Assembly: GCA_020137815.1 (NCBI GenBank)
Contig: CM035357.1
Location: 4,266,996 to 4,330,995, forward strand
Length of the DNA stretch: 64,000 nt
Reading direction: 5' to 3'
From: Hormiphora californensis
Taxonomy: Eukaryota > Ctenophora > Tentaculata > Cydippida > Pleurobrachiidae
Shown: piece after piece, positions 47,661 through 60,927 of the stretch
Numbering within the stretch: the stretch's first letter is position 1
Layout of the letters: every line of letters begins with the position of its first letter
The notes under the pieces: model-generated
Told to the model about the DNA's origin: nothing
The model's database searches: none
The model's input: the letters and a program-made list of their open reading frames with translations, nothing else
Program-made: the position numbers and the translations under genes

Positions 47661-49113
47661 CTAACAATATGGGAATATGTCATCTCGATCCGATATACCG
47701 GGCAAAACCCTTTCCCCAAAACAGTGTTTGTGTTGTTCATTTTGAATGGTTTTTGCTCGAGCTTTCTTCGATGGAATTTGCTGATAAATGCTGCAGTGAA
47801 GATTTGGTACAGCAATATTTTCGTCCGGCAGCGTCACAATGGGGCGTGGGCTGTTTGTTTCATCTTTCCGTATTGTACTTCTCAGCTCAGAAAATGCCTG
47901 TAACCAAGATACTGTTAGGGGAGTTAAGGGCAATTGGATTGGGGAAGATAAAAACAGGGGCTAGAAACAGGGATGGTGAGGGGGTGTCTGGGGTTAGAAA
48001 CAGGGATGGTGAGGGGGTGTCTGGGGTTAGAAACAGGGATGGTGAGGGGGTGTCTGGGGTTAGAAACAGGGATGGTGAGGGGGTGTCTGGGGTTAGAAAC
48101 AGGGATGGTAAGGGGGTGTCTGGGGTTAGAAACAGGGATGGTAAGGGGGTGTCTGGGGTTAGAAACAGGGATGGTGAGGGGGTGTCTGGGGTTAGAAACA
48201 GGGATGGTGAGGGGGTGTCTGGGGTTAGAAACAGGGATGGTGAGGGGGTGTCTGGGGTTAGAAACAGGGATGGTGAGGGGGTGTCTGGGGTTAGAAACAG
48301 GGATGGTGAGGGGGTGTCTGGGGTTAGAAACAGGGATGGTGAGGGGGTGTCTGGGGTTAGAAACAGGGATGGTGAGGGGGTGTCTGGGGTTAGAAACAGG
48401 GATGGTGAGGGGGTGTCTGGGGTTAGAAACAGGGATGGTGAGGGGGTGTCTGGGGTTAGAAACAGGGATGGTGAGGGGGTGTCTGGGGTTAGAAACAGGG
48501 ATGGTGAGGGGGTGTCTGGGGTTAGAAACAGGGATGGTAAGGGGGTGTCTGGGGCTAGAAACAGGGATGGTGAGGGGGTGTCTGGGGTTAGAAACAGGGA
48601 TGGTGAGGGGGTGTCTGGGGTTAGAAACAGGGATGGTGAGGGGGTGTCTGGGGTTAGAAACAGGGATGGTGAGGGGGTGTCTGGGGTTAGAAACAGGGAT
48701 GGTAAGGGGGTGTCTGGGGTTAGAAACAGGGATGGTAAGGGGGTGTCTGGGGTTAGAAACAGGGATGGTGAGGGGGTGTCTGGGGTTAGAAACAGGGATG
48801 GTGAGGGGGTGTCTGGGGTTAGAAACAGGGATGGTGAGGGGGTGTCTGGGGTTAGAAACAGGGATGGTGAGGGGGTGTCTGGGGTTAGAAACAGGGATGG
48901 TGAGGGGGTGTCTGGGGTTAGAAACAGGGATGGTGAGGGGGTGTCTGTCCATTATATCAACTGATTGATGGAACAACTAACAAGGCGTCACACTAACCTA
49001 AATATGTATTCGAGAGGTTCTCCAGACCCAGATCTAGGCTATCTTCTCTCCGTTCTCTCAGGAAGGAAAGGTACACTTCGAGAACACCACAGTGGGCCAT
49101 TGTAGTAAATTTG
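47661..49113 (-). CDS. Unassigned gene fragment, two exons
   Basis: Exon 49113-48998 (AG|C AAA TTT..) reads KFTTMAHCGVLEVYLSFLRE and LDLGLENLSNTYL, with donor gttagt. Exon 47911-47661 continues in phase: VSWLQAFSELRSTIRKDE, NSPRPIVTLPDENIAVPN and YQQIPSKKARAK, then a stop. The intron (48997-47912) is almost entirely the 33-bp minisatellite. An ATG lies inside the first exon and could be the start, or the exon could be internal. The last 20 codons overlap a decayed pogo/Tigger-like MITE (cggtatatcgg). I do not recognise the protein. Confidence 0.4.
47970..48945. repeat. 33-bp minisatellite, 30 copies
   Basis: Thirty very similar units (gggatggtgagggggtgtct, then ggggttagaaaca) run from 47970, with the last unit starting at 48927. 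Five units carry a G-to-A change (ggtaag) and one has ggggcta. Since 33 is divisible by three and few stops occur, several frames on both strands stay open (331-431 codons; for example 11-residue units NRDGEGVSGVR). I treat it as intronic, not as a protein. Confidence 0.95.
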
Positions 49114-49255
49114 CTGCCAAGGCGGGTAGAGTACTGAGTATTTGATAAGAGTCAACAACGATAACTCCATAATAACTGTGCCTGAGGGAGGGAGGGCTTA
49201 TTGAGGTGGAACTCAGCGGGAGGGATGATTATACATTGTCATGATTCATGTTATA

Positions 49256-49313
49256 CAGTCGGACCCCGATTTACCGGGGTGCTCGGGGGAAAGGGTTTTT
49301 CCCGGTAAATCGG
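49256..49313. mobile_element. pogo/Tigger-like MITE, truncated right end
   Basis: TA (49254-49255) then CAGTCGGACCCCGATTTACC. The right arm stops at cccggtaaatcgg and lacks the last ten bases. Confidence 0.75.
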
Positions 49314-51782
49314 AACAAAACTGTTAATTTCCTATTTTGATGGGTATCTACCAGGGTCTGAGGGGTGTACAAGAAGGTAAACGGGTTATCTAATGAGCTG
49401 TAAGGGCTATCTAGGAAGCTTCGAGGGGTAACTAATAGAGTGTAATTGGTATCTAGCTGCCAGCAGGGTCTGACTAAGGCCGGAAGGTACATTCAGAAAA
49501 CTAAATAACTGAAAACTTACATCATGCCTCATTGAGATGGACGCAGACCATTCTTTGGGATAGAGTTTTCTTCGGGTCGGCCCATACCAGCTTTATCAGT
49601 CTTGAATCTATCAAAAGAGAGATATGGTCCATAGCAAGAGAGCTATAGAGGATATCGAGAGATATAGAGAGAGAGAGCATATACAGATTAGCGACGAGAG
49701 AGCTCGAGCGATATAGATGGACGACTCGAGATAGAGATATCTCTCCTCGATCTCTTCTCGCCTCCTCTTGTTTTCTCGCCTCTCGCAGAGCTCTCTCTTC
49801 ATCTAGAGCCTTTTGCTCTAGCCCCGCTCCTACTTCATTCGTTAATCTTACTCTCCCTTCTTTGTAGCCTGGGTTGAACACTTTAAATTGATGTCATGAC
49901 ATGGGACTGGTCTGGGGGTTCTAATGGAATGTCACAGCACTTTACTTTACTTAAAACCGTCTCTGTGATATAATGGTTCCAAACCCATCTAAGCAAGGTG
50001 GGAGGGTAATCCAGGTGTGTGGTTTGGGGGGGGTCTTGTTCCTCTCTTTTCTCCATTCTTCTTCCTTGTTATTCTTCTTTCATTTTTCACTTTTTTTCAC
50101 CTGGGGGGCAAGGGAAATGAAGGGTGTGTGTGTGGGGGAAGTGTTGGCCCTTTAAATCTATACCCTCTATAGATTTGAAGTCCTTCGTTAAGATTTATGG
50201 ATTTATAGACAAAAATAAAATTGAATCGGCACCCACAGTAAGCAATATCTCATCTACAATGACTATGGGAGAGGGGGTTGTAAGGGTAAGAGGGTGTGTA
50301 CAAAAAGAAGTACTTACACACTTTATATTATGTAACACAGATTGTAGCTTTGTGCTAATCAAAACAGAGGAAGGGCAGGTTGACAGATTGCAACTCTTGT
50401 AGAAAGAAGCGGAGAGAGAGAGAAAGGTGAAGTTGGGTGTACAGAAAGAATGTCACATACAACAGTGTTTTTACAACCGCACGGTTTTACGACTAAACCC
50501 TATTGGACCAAAGAGGGTGGTGGCTTTTTCTTTTATATAGTCCCCACCAAGTGGGCGTTGACAGATGAAACTCTGTAAAAGAGTCGGAGAGAGAAAATCG
50601 GGGACAAAAAAAAAAAACAACTGCAGTCAAGTGAAGATATGAAACACACTATGATGAATTGATGAATTAAATAGAGGGATGGATCCACTTAACACTTTGG
50701 CTGCGGTCTTGCTGACGCGGTTAGCTAAACAAAACACAAGTATAAACAAGGAACAAGCTGAACAAATGCAACAGAGCTGAAAGTGAGAAAAGGCGGGAGA
50801 ACTGGACTGCGTAGTCTGTAGCTACTGGGGGGGTGCCAGACAAAACTTTGTCAAACTCTGTATGGCGGTGCCATACCCCCATTCGATTCTCAAATTGATC
50901 TAAATCTAGCTAAAATGACATTGACGGGCGTTAGCTAAAATTATAGTGAACAAAGTTTTATTTCAGACACAGAAAGTGGTTCCGGTTTCTGAAGAAGAAT
51001 CAAATCAAACACATAACAAGCAATTGCACATCTCCATTTTGAATTATTAAACACTGGCATCGCGAGTCTCTGTGACAAGAAACCCATATCAAAACCCTCA
51101 CTTGGGGTTTGTGTTTTTAAAGTGTCCGTTACCATTAACTCAAAAAAGTTTGTCGCGAAAACTTTTTTGACAAAAAAATCGCGAAAAGTTGCCCGGCGAA
51201 ATTTTTGAAATTTTGAAAATGCGATATTTTGAGGAAAACGCGCCGCGGCGTTGCAAAATCAGCCTGATTTTTAGCGCGGCTCACTATTTGCGCGAGAAAT
51301 CACGATCCCACCAGATCACTCACGCAGCGTGATATATTGTGACACCAGACCCTAATCTGAGCGCGCGACAGTGCGCTCAGATGGGTCGCGGCGCCAGACA
51401 GACAATTATCTACCTTGCTGTTTTTAAGAGAAGTTAATTGGACTTGAGGAGGCTGAGCAATAGCCGTTCAAAGATTGGTTGTTTTCAAAAAGTGACGTCA
51501 CAGGTCCCTGCAGGGACACTTTGTTTCAAATTTGAATTAAAATCTCGAATTTTTTATTTTACCGCACTCGATTTTGCGGAGTTTGGTTCATATCTCCTGT
51601 TCCTGATAAGATAGAGACCTGAAACCGGTTGCATTTGAAAGCTGTTATCTTCCTCTTTCCAACGCTACCAAAACGATTTCTGTACCATATCTGGAACCGG
51701 AGATATGATTGATTATGTATTCCCCCCTAGCGCGGTATTCCCTCCAGGCCCCTTATATTATATTATAAGGGGCCTGCAACGT

Positions 51783-51936
51783 AAAGTCGGATTTTTTGAA
51801 ACTGTCACCCCAAAATGACCGCGCATGTGAAATTTATCAAATTTGACGCGCACACCACACGTTAACATGTGATGTGACGCGCAAAAACATTCCGCGCACG
51901 AAAAGGGGGGTGACAGTTTCAAAAAATCGGACTTTA
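51783..51936. mobile_element. Hairpin MITE, subfamily A, copy 2
   Basis: Ends aaagtcggattttttgaaac and its complement; nearly identical to 46443-46601. Confidence 0.8.
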
Positions 51937-52662
51937 TGCCAAAAATCTGGGTGTTTTGGGAGGGAAAACGTTAAAATCTGGGTGCCTTTCATTGCTAACA
52001 ATTCGTAGTTTTAGCGCGCGCGACGGGTTAGGGCTATCCGTTAGGGTCTGGTTAGGGTTTGGTTTTAGTAGGGACCCTAATCTGATCCAGGCACGGATTT
52101 TACCCCTCTTTTTTATGATTGGAAATAGTTAATTAATTGTCCCTTAGTCATGTACATTACAAGAAATATACGCGTGCCTGGGTTAATTGGCCAATAAAAG
52201 CCAATTAAGTCTTAATTGCCAGTCAAACTACTTAAATGTCTCTTATTCTTGATTGAAACATCGGATTTGAGTCTAGTAAAAAGCATAGTGTTCTAAATTA
52301 CTCTGCAAACAAGATTCAGTAAAAAATTTGGATGAAATTGGTTCTAAATTAGGTTTTTTGAACATGGGCCAAATACCCGCCAAAACCAATAAATAGGGTA
52401 CTTTTCCAATGCTGTCACCTTTTGACTTTCATCTATACTTTTATACCGCGCGCACCAATATGTACCGTGCGCGGCAATCAGAACACCTTGTTCAAGGACA
52501 AAGGAAGGAGGTCTCATGGAAACAGCTGAAAAATGCGCTGACAAGTGCCGTAACCATGTTAATGAATTTCTTCCTCATTTTACGACCATTTCCAAGTTCC
52601 AGTATTCCGATATTAAACACAAAATGAAATATGTTTGTATACAGAGGGGGAAAGAGTAAGAG

Positions 52663-52762
<100 letters not shown>

Positions 52763-53274
52763 AGGGATAATTACAAACATGTTTCAATGATTCAACCACA
52801 CTGTTCTTTGTAATTGTTTACCAAAAATTTAAACTGACATACATAATAAAATGGTACACAGTTCATTGTTCAAATAGACGAAAAATATCAACAATTAATA
52901 ACATCCACATGTATGCATAATTATAAAACGGTCCGTTGTGATTAACTGTGTACAGTATAATCAGCTGATCAAACTGTTCACCCCACCCATGGTTTTATCT
53001 GGAAAAATATTTAGTTTCCACGTCACTCTGGCGGTATTATAATTGTTCCTTGCTATTTCGGGGTCAACATTTGGAATGAGTACGGAAAACAATAAAAGTT
53101 CAATTATTTCAAACACTCATTCAAGGGCTTCGCCAACACAGGAATAGTCAGAGTCCTACACACAATGTATTACTCCACCCCTAATCACATAGCGTCTCCA
53201 CCCCTAATCACATAGCGTCCCTCAGGATGCAACCTTCTCAACTCACTCTTTAATGTTCTCTTTCTCTCAACCCT

Positions 53275-53589
53275 CTACTCTAGAGTCCGATCAGGCTCCA
53301 GAAACACCTTTGAGTAGGCCGTAGTAGTCTTGAGCTCCCTTGCCTTCCTCAGAAGAGAAATCAGAGTTTCCCTGGAGTTCAGAGAGACAACGACAGGTCT
53401 CACTTTTCCATCAGCAGCAGCACCCACTCTGGAACACTTGGAGATCACAGGCTTCTCGTTTAGAGAGTCCATAACTCCGAAAGGGATCTTTGAGAAGCAG
53501 GATACACCTATCATTGCAGATGTTTTACCCTTCCACCCAGGTATTCCGGCCGTTCCAACTGAGCGCCGTTCTGTGATGAGTTTTCCTGC
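53275..53589 (-). pseudogene. LINE ORF1 C-terminal fragment
   Basis: The minus-strand frame after a possible acceptor (tcttgcag) reads GWKGKTSAMIGVSCF, PVISKCSRVGAAADGKVRPV, ISLLRKARELKTTTAYSKV and FLEPDRTLE, then TAG. The order VRPVVVSLNS..LLRKAR..FLEPDRT resembles ORF1 proteins of non-LTR retrotransposons in cnidarians and sponges, which bind element RNA. No ORF2 adjoins it, and upstream it runs into a GA array, so it is a fragment. Confidence 0.55.
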
Positions 53590-53611
53590 AAGAATACAGT
53601 GGTGAGGGGAG

Positions 53612-53760
<149 letters not shown>

Positions 53761-54439
53761 GAGAAATAGAGATAGGGAGATACAGAGAGAAATAGTACAG
53801 AGACAATAGGAGAGAATCGAGATATAATATAATAATAACATAACGGCGAGGGAGATACAGAAAATTATTGTACATGACTGTACTGTTGAGGTTCACACAA
53901 TAAATGCATGCACATCATTTCCCTCTAATATATGTCAAACTTGTGATAGATATAGAGCTAGAGAAACACTCTAAGACAGACTATAGTGTAGGTCATGGGT
54001 ATGCCATACCCATGACCTACACCATACGGCATACACCATACCCAGTATGGAGAAATAGATCAAAGGGATGGAGAGATAGAGATGGAGAGATAGCGATGGA
54101 GATGGCCTTGCTCGAACCTCTTTCCTAGGGGGGTTAGAACATAACAAGATACCGGGTGGGCCAGAAACATGGAGCCATTTTGAGATAACTAATGTGTCAA
54201 TACAGTTCGCTCTCCGAAATAGAGCTAGAGATAGAGAAAGAGATAGAGAGAAGACATCTGATAGCGAACGACAGAGGGAGACAGATTGCTCTATCATACT
54301 TAATCATCATACCTACATGAATAGCATGTAATAAAGATAAATAGAAATGTAATAAATAACTGGGAAGAGAATAGAATAAATAACTGGGAAGAGAATGGAA
54401 CTCGGGAGGGATTTGGGAAGGGACGATTTGACAACTAAC

Positions 54440-54529
54440 CTTCTTGGTTATGGAGATGAGAGTGTAGTTCACGCGTCCAGTCCAGTTCTCTTTTCGGAAA
54501 ATATCCCAGCCACATACTAGTTGGCCATC
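54440..54529 (-). CDS. Possible single exon, unassigned
   Basis: The minus-strand frame DGQLVCGWDIFRKENWTG then RVNYTLISITKK ends at a donor (AAG|gttagt). Upstream, an in-frame TAA follows the acceptor at caccgcag. The exon may instead start after caactag at about 54516. Composition is protein-like, with an N-glycosylation motif (NWT/NYT), suggesting an extracellular protein. No partner exon was found. Confidence 0.25.
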
Positions 54530-54539
54530 GTTTAATTGT

Positions 54540-57500
54540 AGTCGTTACTGCGGTGAAAACTAGATTCCCATGTTTATCATATCAGTTGGTACCTGGACGG
54601 GGCAAAGATTGTTTATAGACATGGTGATGTACCTAGCTAAAAAAATGGTGAACATGTTACATGTATTATAATAGACTGTTTATCGATCGTGATTCGATTA
54701 ATTGGGGTTTCTTGCAACATTAGCTGGTACAGAATTTAGTGGTAACAGTACCTCGTTTGTAATGATTCCCCGAGAGAAAAGAACACTCTTCCTCTTTGTA
54801 GACATTACACAATACACATCCGACATCCGTACACATCACTACTTTTGAGTTTTCCGTTCGCAACATTAAACTATCAAATACTACCAGTTATAAATAAGAA
54901 ATTTAGGGATTAAAGGATAATAAATAGAGGGGATAGGTAAAGGAACAAGGAGAATTGGTTCAAAAGTAGGTACCTACTAGGAGAGACGATGTAGAATCAG
55001 GTACCAAAAAGGGGGATGCAAAAGGAGTTACCCAAAAGGGGGAGGATGTAGAAGCAGGTGTGAAGGAGTAAGGGTACAGAAGGCTGAAGGAGGTACCCAG
55101 GAGGGGGATGAAGAAGCAGGTACCATAAGGAGGAAGGGTGTGCATGAAAGTTGGGCCAAGAGAGAATACAGAAGGAAAGACCCAGGGATGGGGTGCAGGA
55201 GGAGGTACCCAGGGTACGGAGGGAAGGTGGTACTCGGAAAGGAGAGAGTGCATTAAGAGGTAAACCAGGCCAAGGGAGAGAGCAGAAAGATATACCCACT
55301 GGCCACTATCCAGGAGCGAGGGAGAATGTAGAAGCAGGTACCACAGATGGAAAAAGGATGCACCAAAGACTCAGGACACAGGAAGGAGGATGTACAAACA
55401 GGTACAAAAGAGGGAGGGTGCAAAAAGGTGCCCAGGAGAGGCCAAACTCTAGAGGAAGTACAGAAGGGAGCTCCAAGGTGCCCAGTAGGAGGAAGAAGCT
55501 AAGGCAGCGACTGCATAATGCTAAAGGAGAACCGAGAAACCCACGATCGAGGCAGTGGTCTGACGAGGGTCCTTCAGCTTTCAACAGGAAACATTTAAAA
55601 GCAGCCAAATTGTGGGAAGCGATAAATTAATAAGATTGCAATCAAATATGGCACAACTAAAACAGAAAGTTAAGAAATTAATAGAAATCAGAAGGAAATT
55701 GCCAGGAGCGTCCGGATCAGACGTACCAAAATCCACCAGAGTGGAAATGAAACATTTTTGGTTCGGCTCGGCTGTGGACGAACTTCTCGCTCAGAAAGAG
55801 CCGCGCACTTGCACGCGCAAATCCATTTACAAATTTCACTACTGCGCGCGAAATTAAGAAACCCTACTATTTGGGGTTATCGGTTAGGACTATCGATTCT
55901 CTATCAGATAAAGTCGGATTTTTTGATTTATAGTCTGTTATTTAATTTCAGCTAACAAGTTGTTTTCCAGAAGTTTATGTGTCCCGTTTTTCCTTAGGCT
56001 TTTTTCAATTTTTGGAGTATATAATCAGTAGATGTGTCCATTTTGTTCTAAGTGAGTCAGGATATTAGCAACCTTGGTGTACCGCTCTGAATCTGGGCAG
56101 TGTTGGACTCATGTCAATGATCCAGCCCTGTCTGGACTGAGCGGTATACTAAAAACCCTTTATTATTATTATTATTATTATTAAGTTGTCACCCCAAAAT
56201 GACCGCGCATGTGAAATTTATCAATTTTGACGCGCACACCACACGTTAACATGTGATGTGACGCGCAAAAACATTCCGCGCACGAAAAGGGGGGTGACAA
56301 CTTCAAAAAATCCGACTTTACCGCTTAGTTTACTTGAATTGGCCATGTGGTTGCATGGCTATAGCCGTTTGAAAAAAGTCGGTCTAAGTGTACTCTTTTG
56401 GTAGCGCGCACCTGTAAACAGGCCGCAAGGCACCCAGATTATAATCGCGCCCTTTTGGGAGTGCTGACAAATGGTTTTTTAGGGTTAGGGCTAAGGTAGG
56501 GTTAGGGTTAGGGTTGGGGTTTGGGTTGGGGTTAGGCCTTGACATTCCCTAAAGTCGGATTTTTTGAAACTGTCACCCCCCCCCCTGAAATAACAAAATT
56601 TGTCATATCTCCGGTACCACTTTTGAAAGTGAGGAGTGTGTAGAGCGTTGGCTTGTAGTGCATGCTCCAATATTTTACACTATAAAGTGGTATATATAAA
56701 TGATTATATTACATTTACATTTACTGATAAGATAGAGACTTGAAATTTGGAGGTTCGGAAGAACTTAGCAAGATCTTCGTAACCTCCAAATTTCAAGTCT
56801 CTTATATCTCATCAGGAACCGGACTTATGGTCATTTAAAGAAATTTGAAAACTCTAAAAAACGACAGTTATTTAAAATCAGACTATACCAGATAAACTTT
56901 GAATCAGCCAAAACGGTTGAGTGGTTTGGCGGTTAGAGCCATTTTAGTGAATCAACTTTTTTGGCAGCGCGCACCTGTAAACAGGCCTCCAAACACCCAG
57001 ATCGTAACGTCGCCCAGTGTGCAGCGTTTTAAAAAAGTTCAAAGTTTTTTAACTGAATCTTTCCGGAAAACGTTAAAATCTGGGTGCTTTTCATTGCTAA
57101 CAATTCGTAGTTTTGGCACGTGCGACGGGTTAGGGCTATCCGTTAAGGTCTGGTTAGGGTTTGGTTTGGGGTTATCGGTTTGGGCTATCGATTCTCTAAC
57201 AGATACCGTTTAGTTTACTCAAATTGGCCATGTGGTTGCATGGATATAGCCGTTTGAAAAAAGTCGGTCTAAGTGTACTCTTTTGGTAGCACGCACCTGT
57301 AAACAGGCTGCAAGGCACCCAGATTATAATCGCGCCCAATCTTTCCCTTTCTTTTTTTCTTTTATTTGAAACTTTTTTAAAACTTCTTCTAGAAAAACTA
57401 GAAAAAGTGAAAAACTTTAAGACAGCCTCCGGGAAACGTTAAAATATGGGTGTTTTGAGTGTCAGCTCTCACGGTTTTTACTTCCGACTCAGCCGTTTTG

Positions 57501-57702
57501 GCTAAAGTACACCCCAAACTACTATGTCCCTCACTCGGGTTTTGTAAAATTTCCCACGGTCATAACTCCACTCCCTGATGAGATAGAGATTTGAAATTTG
57601 TTTTGTAGGAAGAACTCGACATGATCTCCTCACAAAACAAATTTCAAATTTTTTCGTTTGAAAAAGTCGCGACTTTTTCAAACGGTTTTAACCTCATATA
57701 TA
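54540..57702. other. Repeat-derived interval
   Basis: Holds a degenerate tandem repeat of about 35 bases (54960-55480, gtacccaggagggggatg units) whose frames are artefacts. A frame at 55612-55800 (RLQSNMAQLKQKVKKLIEI, KLPGASGSDVPKSTRVEMKH) is vaguely like Myb/SANT-type transposon domains. A LINE-like tail ends in (ATT)n at 56161-56182. Hairpin subfamily A (56186-56322), the telomere-like repeat (56452-56553, inverted) and short stem-loops (56723-56795, 57575-57650) follow. Confidence 0.55.
56186..56322. mobile_element. Hairpin MITE, subfamily A, copy 3 (left end shortened)
   Basis: Begins inside the left arm (gtcaccccaaaatgaccgcg) directly after the ATT tail of a LINE-like sequence. Its right end aaaaaatccgacttt is complete. 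Confidence 0.75.
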
Positions 57703-58901
57703 CAGGGTGTCCCACTGTCTTTGCGTGACCTATGATTTTGGGTGATGAGTGGGTTCCATTCAAATGCTCATAACTCATCGAAAAATTGGTCAAAACGGCT
57801 CTTCCAAAAACAGTGTTGTAGAGAATTGTCAGGCGAACATTTGGGTACAAGATTGATGTTCCAAGTCTTACCAACCGTCAGATATATCGTCTTAAAGTAA
57901 AAAATACGTGTTCATGAAATCCGACCGGGGTTCACGTTTTGAAAAATTCACAAATGCAAAGTTGCTCGGATCACATTGCATCCCTCATAAGAGTTGTAGG
58001 AAATTGTCTGGCGGTCATTTTGGTACCCGAGTTTTTGTCCTAGCTCAATGTTTAGAGTGTCTTATGACTGTCAGAACTGGAATTTTCACAAAAGTGGTCT
58101 CAGGTATCGCATTACATTTTGCCCTGTTATGAAGCTCATTGCTTCTTGAATAACATCTTAGTGCATGATAGGGTTGAGATAGACCACTTGCGTATCCTAC
58201 ACATTAACAGGGGCCTTGCCAAATCGTCATAACAACCCTGTCAAGTGTCTAGATGAAATTGAGACGATATGTGCTGATTATCATGGGATTACACACGACA
58301 CCGAGCCACCTAATTAGGCGTTGTGAGCCGATACCAACTAAGACTCAGCGTAGACAAATCTTTATGTTCCTACAGTCATAACGCAACTAAAACGTAGAGC
58401 TATGGATAAAATCATGGTATCAAAATGAACCTTAGACGATTCCAATGAAGCCCTTATAAATTTCAAACCATTTTACCCATTTGTTGATGACACGTGATCC
58501 CCTCAAAAATGTTGGTTGAATTTCGTCTTTAGACAGTCATAAGACAGTCTAAACATTAAGCTAGGACAAAAACCCGGGTACCAAAGTGACCGCCAGACAA
58601 TTTCCTAAAACTCTTATGAGGGATGCAATGTGATCCGAGCAACTTTGCATATGTGAATTTTTCAAAACGTGAACCCCGGTCGGATTTCATGAACACGTAT
58701 TTTTGACTTTAAGACGATATATCTGACGGTTGGTAAAACTTGGAACATCAATCTTGTACCCAAATGTTCGCCTGACAATTCTCTACAACACTGTTTTTGG
58801 AAGAGCCGTTTTGACCAATTTTTCGATGAGTTATGAGCATTTGAATGGAACCCACTCATCACCCAAAATCACAGGTCACGCAAAGACAGTGGGACACCCT
58901 G
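57703..58901. mobile_element. 1199-bp mariner-like foldback element, TA-flanked
   Basis: Ends CAGGGTGTCCCACTGTCTTT and AAAGACAGTGGGACACCCTG with TA outside (57701-57702, 58902-58903). The arms are about 370 bp and nearly identical; the 450-bp centre is unique and has no ORF. CAGGGTGTCCCA is typical of mariner-family ends. It is non-autonomous. Confidence 0.85.
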
Positions 58902-58903
58902 TA

Positions 58904-59494
58904 TAAGTAAACGCTTTTTGGCAGTGACTAGTGTGTACCTGTAAATTGGCATCAGAGGCATGCCTAGGCACCCAGATTATGATAGTTGTAATTGTTATAG
59001 GTAGTAAGGTACTATGTACACAGTCTATCTAAATTGTCTCGTTCGACCCTGTATCACCGTGCTCCGCAAGGTGAAACAAATGTAAGGAGGGTTAGAACAC
59101 AACTAACAACATCTATAAGTGTGTGAAGAAGGCTGATTATTGAACTTCATGGATTAGATCCCGCCCACCCTTCATCTGTCACAGTTAATTTTACACATGC
59201 CCGTTTTACACATATTGCAATATAAAACATGTGATACTGTCAACACTTTACCCCTCTTTGACATTTGTCGCAAATATATCATTGTTCGACTAATGTTTAT
59301 GTTCTGGACTATTATAAATATTCATATTTTAAGCTGAATTTTATTATTCAGTCTGACACCGATTTACTTGGCCCCGAGCATCTCCCAAGCATCCCGGTAA
59401 ATCAGGGTCCGACCGTATTTAATAACTGCATAATGTGTTTTGTGTAACTAACTAATACAACTACAACACTGATAGGAATATTGAATGTATATGG
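58904..59494. other. Upstream flank of the SOWAH-like gene
   Basis: No gene is seen. It contains a further degenerate pogo/Tigger-like MITE at 59349-59415 (cagtctgacaccgatttact .. ggtaaatcagggtccgaccg) followed by TA. The promoter and 5' UTR of the gene at 59495 presumably lie here, but I recognise no TATA box or initiator. Confidence 0.5.
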
Positions 59495-60700
<1,206 letters not shown>

Positions 60701-60927
60701 GTGAGTGCAATCATAATATCATATCCGGGGGAGCCAGGAGGGGTTCAACTACAGATATACAGATACACAGTACACTGAGTACTTGGAGAGATACAGTGGG
60801 TAGCATGGTTAATCCGCTTGATTTCCGTCAAGATAGCTCTCAATACCCGACCACTGACCAGTGGTAATTTTGTTTCGAACAAATCAAATAAACTTGGATC
60901 AAATGCTTTCAAAATAATCTTGGAAAT

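Noticed and set aside
47669-48976. Apparent 331-431 residue proteins with 11-residue repeats on both strands
   Set aside because: Produced by the 33-bp minisatellite; the same DNA is open in several frames, and the flanking exon phases make it an intron.
50163-50238. Possible short plus-strand exon reading LKSFVKIYGFIDKNKIESAPT
   Set aside because: Acceptor and donor are acceptable, but no partner exon in phase was found and the product is not recognised.
55151-55630. 159-codon basic frame (EERPRDGVQ-like, charged)
   Set aside because: It lies over a degenerate 35-base tandem repeat and has no domain; composition follows the repeat.
60786-60860. tRNA-like stretch (gtgggtagcatggttaatcc)
   Set aside because: It has a weak A-box resemblance, but no cloverleaf or B-box could be folded by eye.
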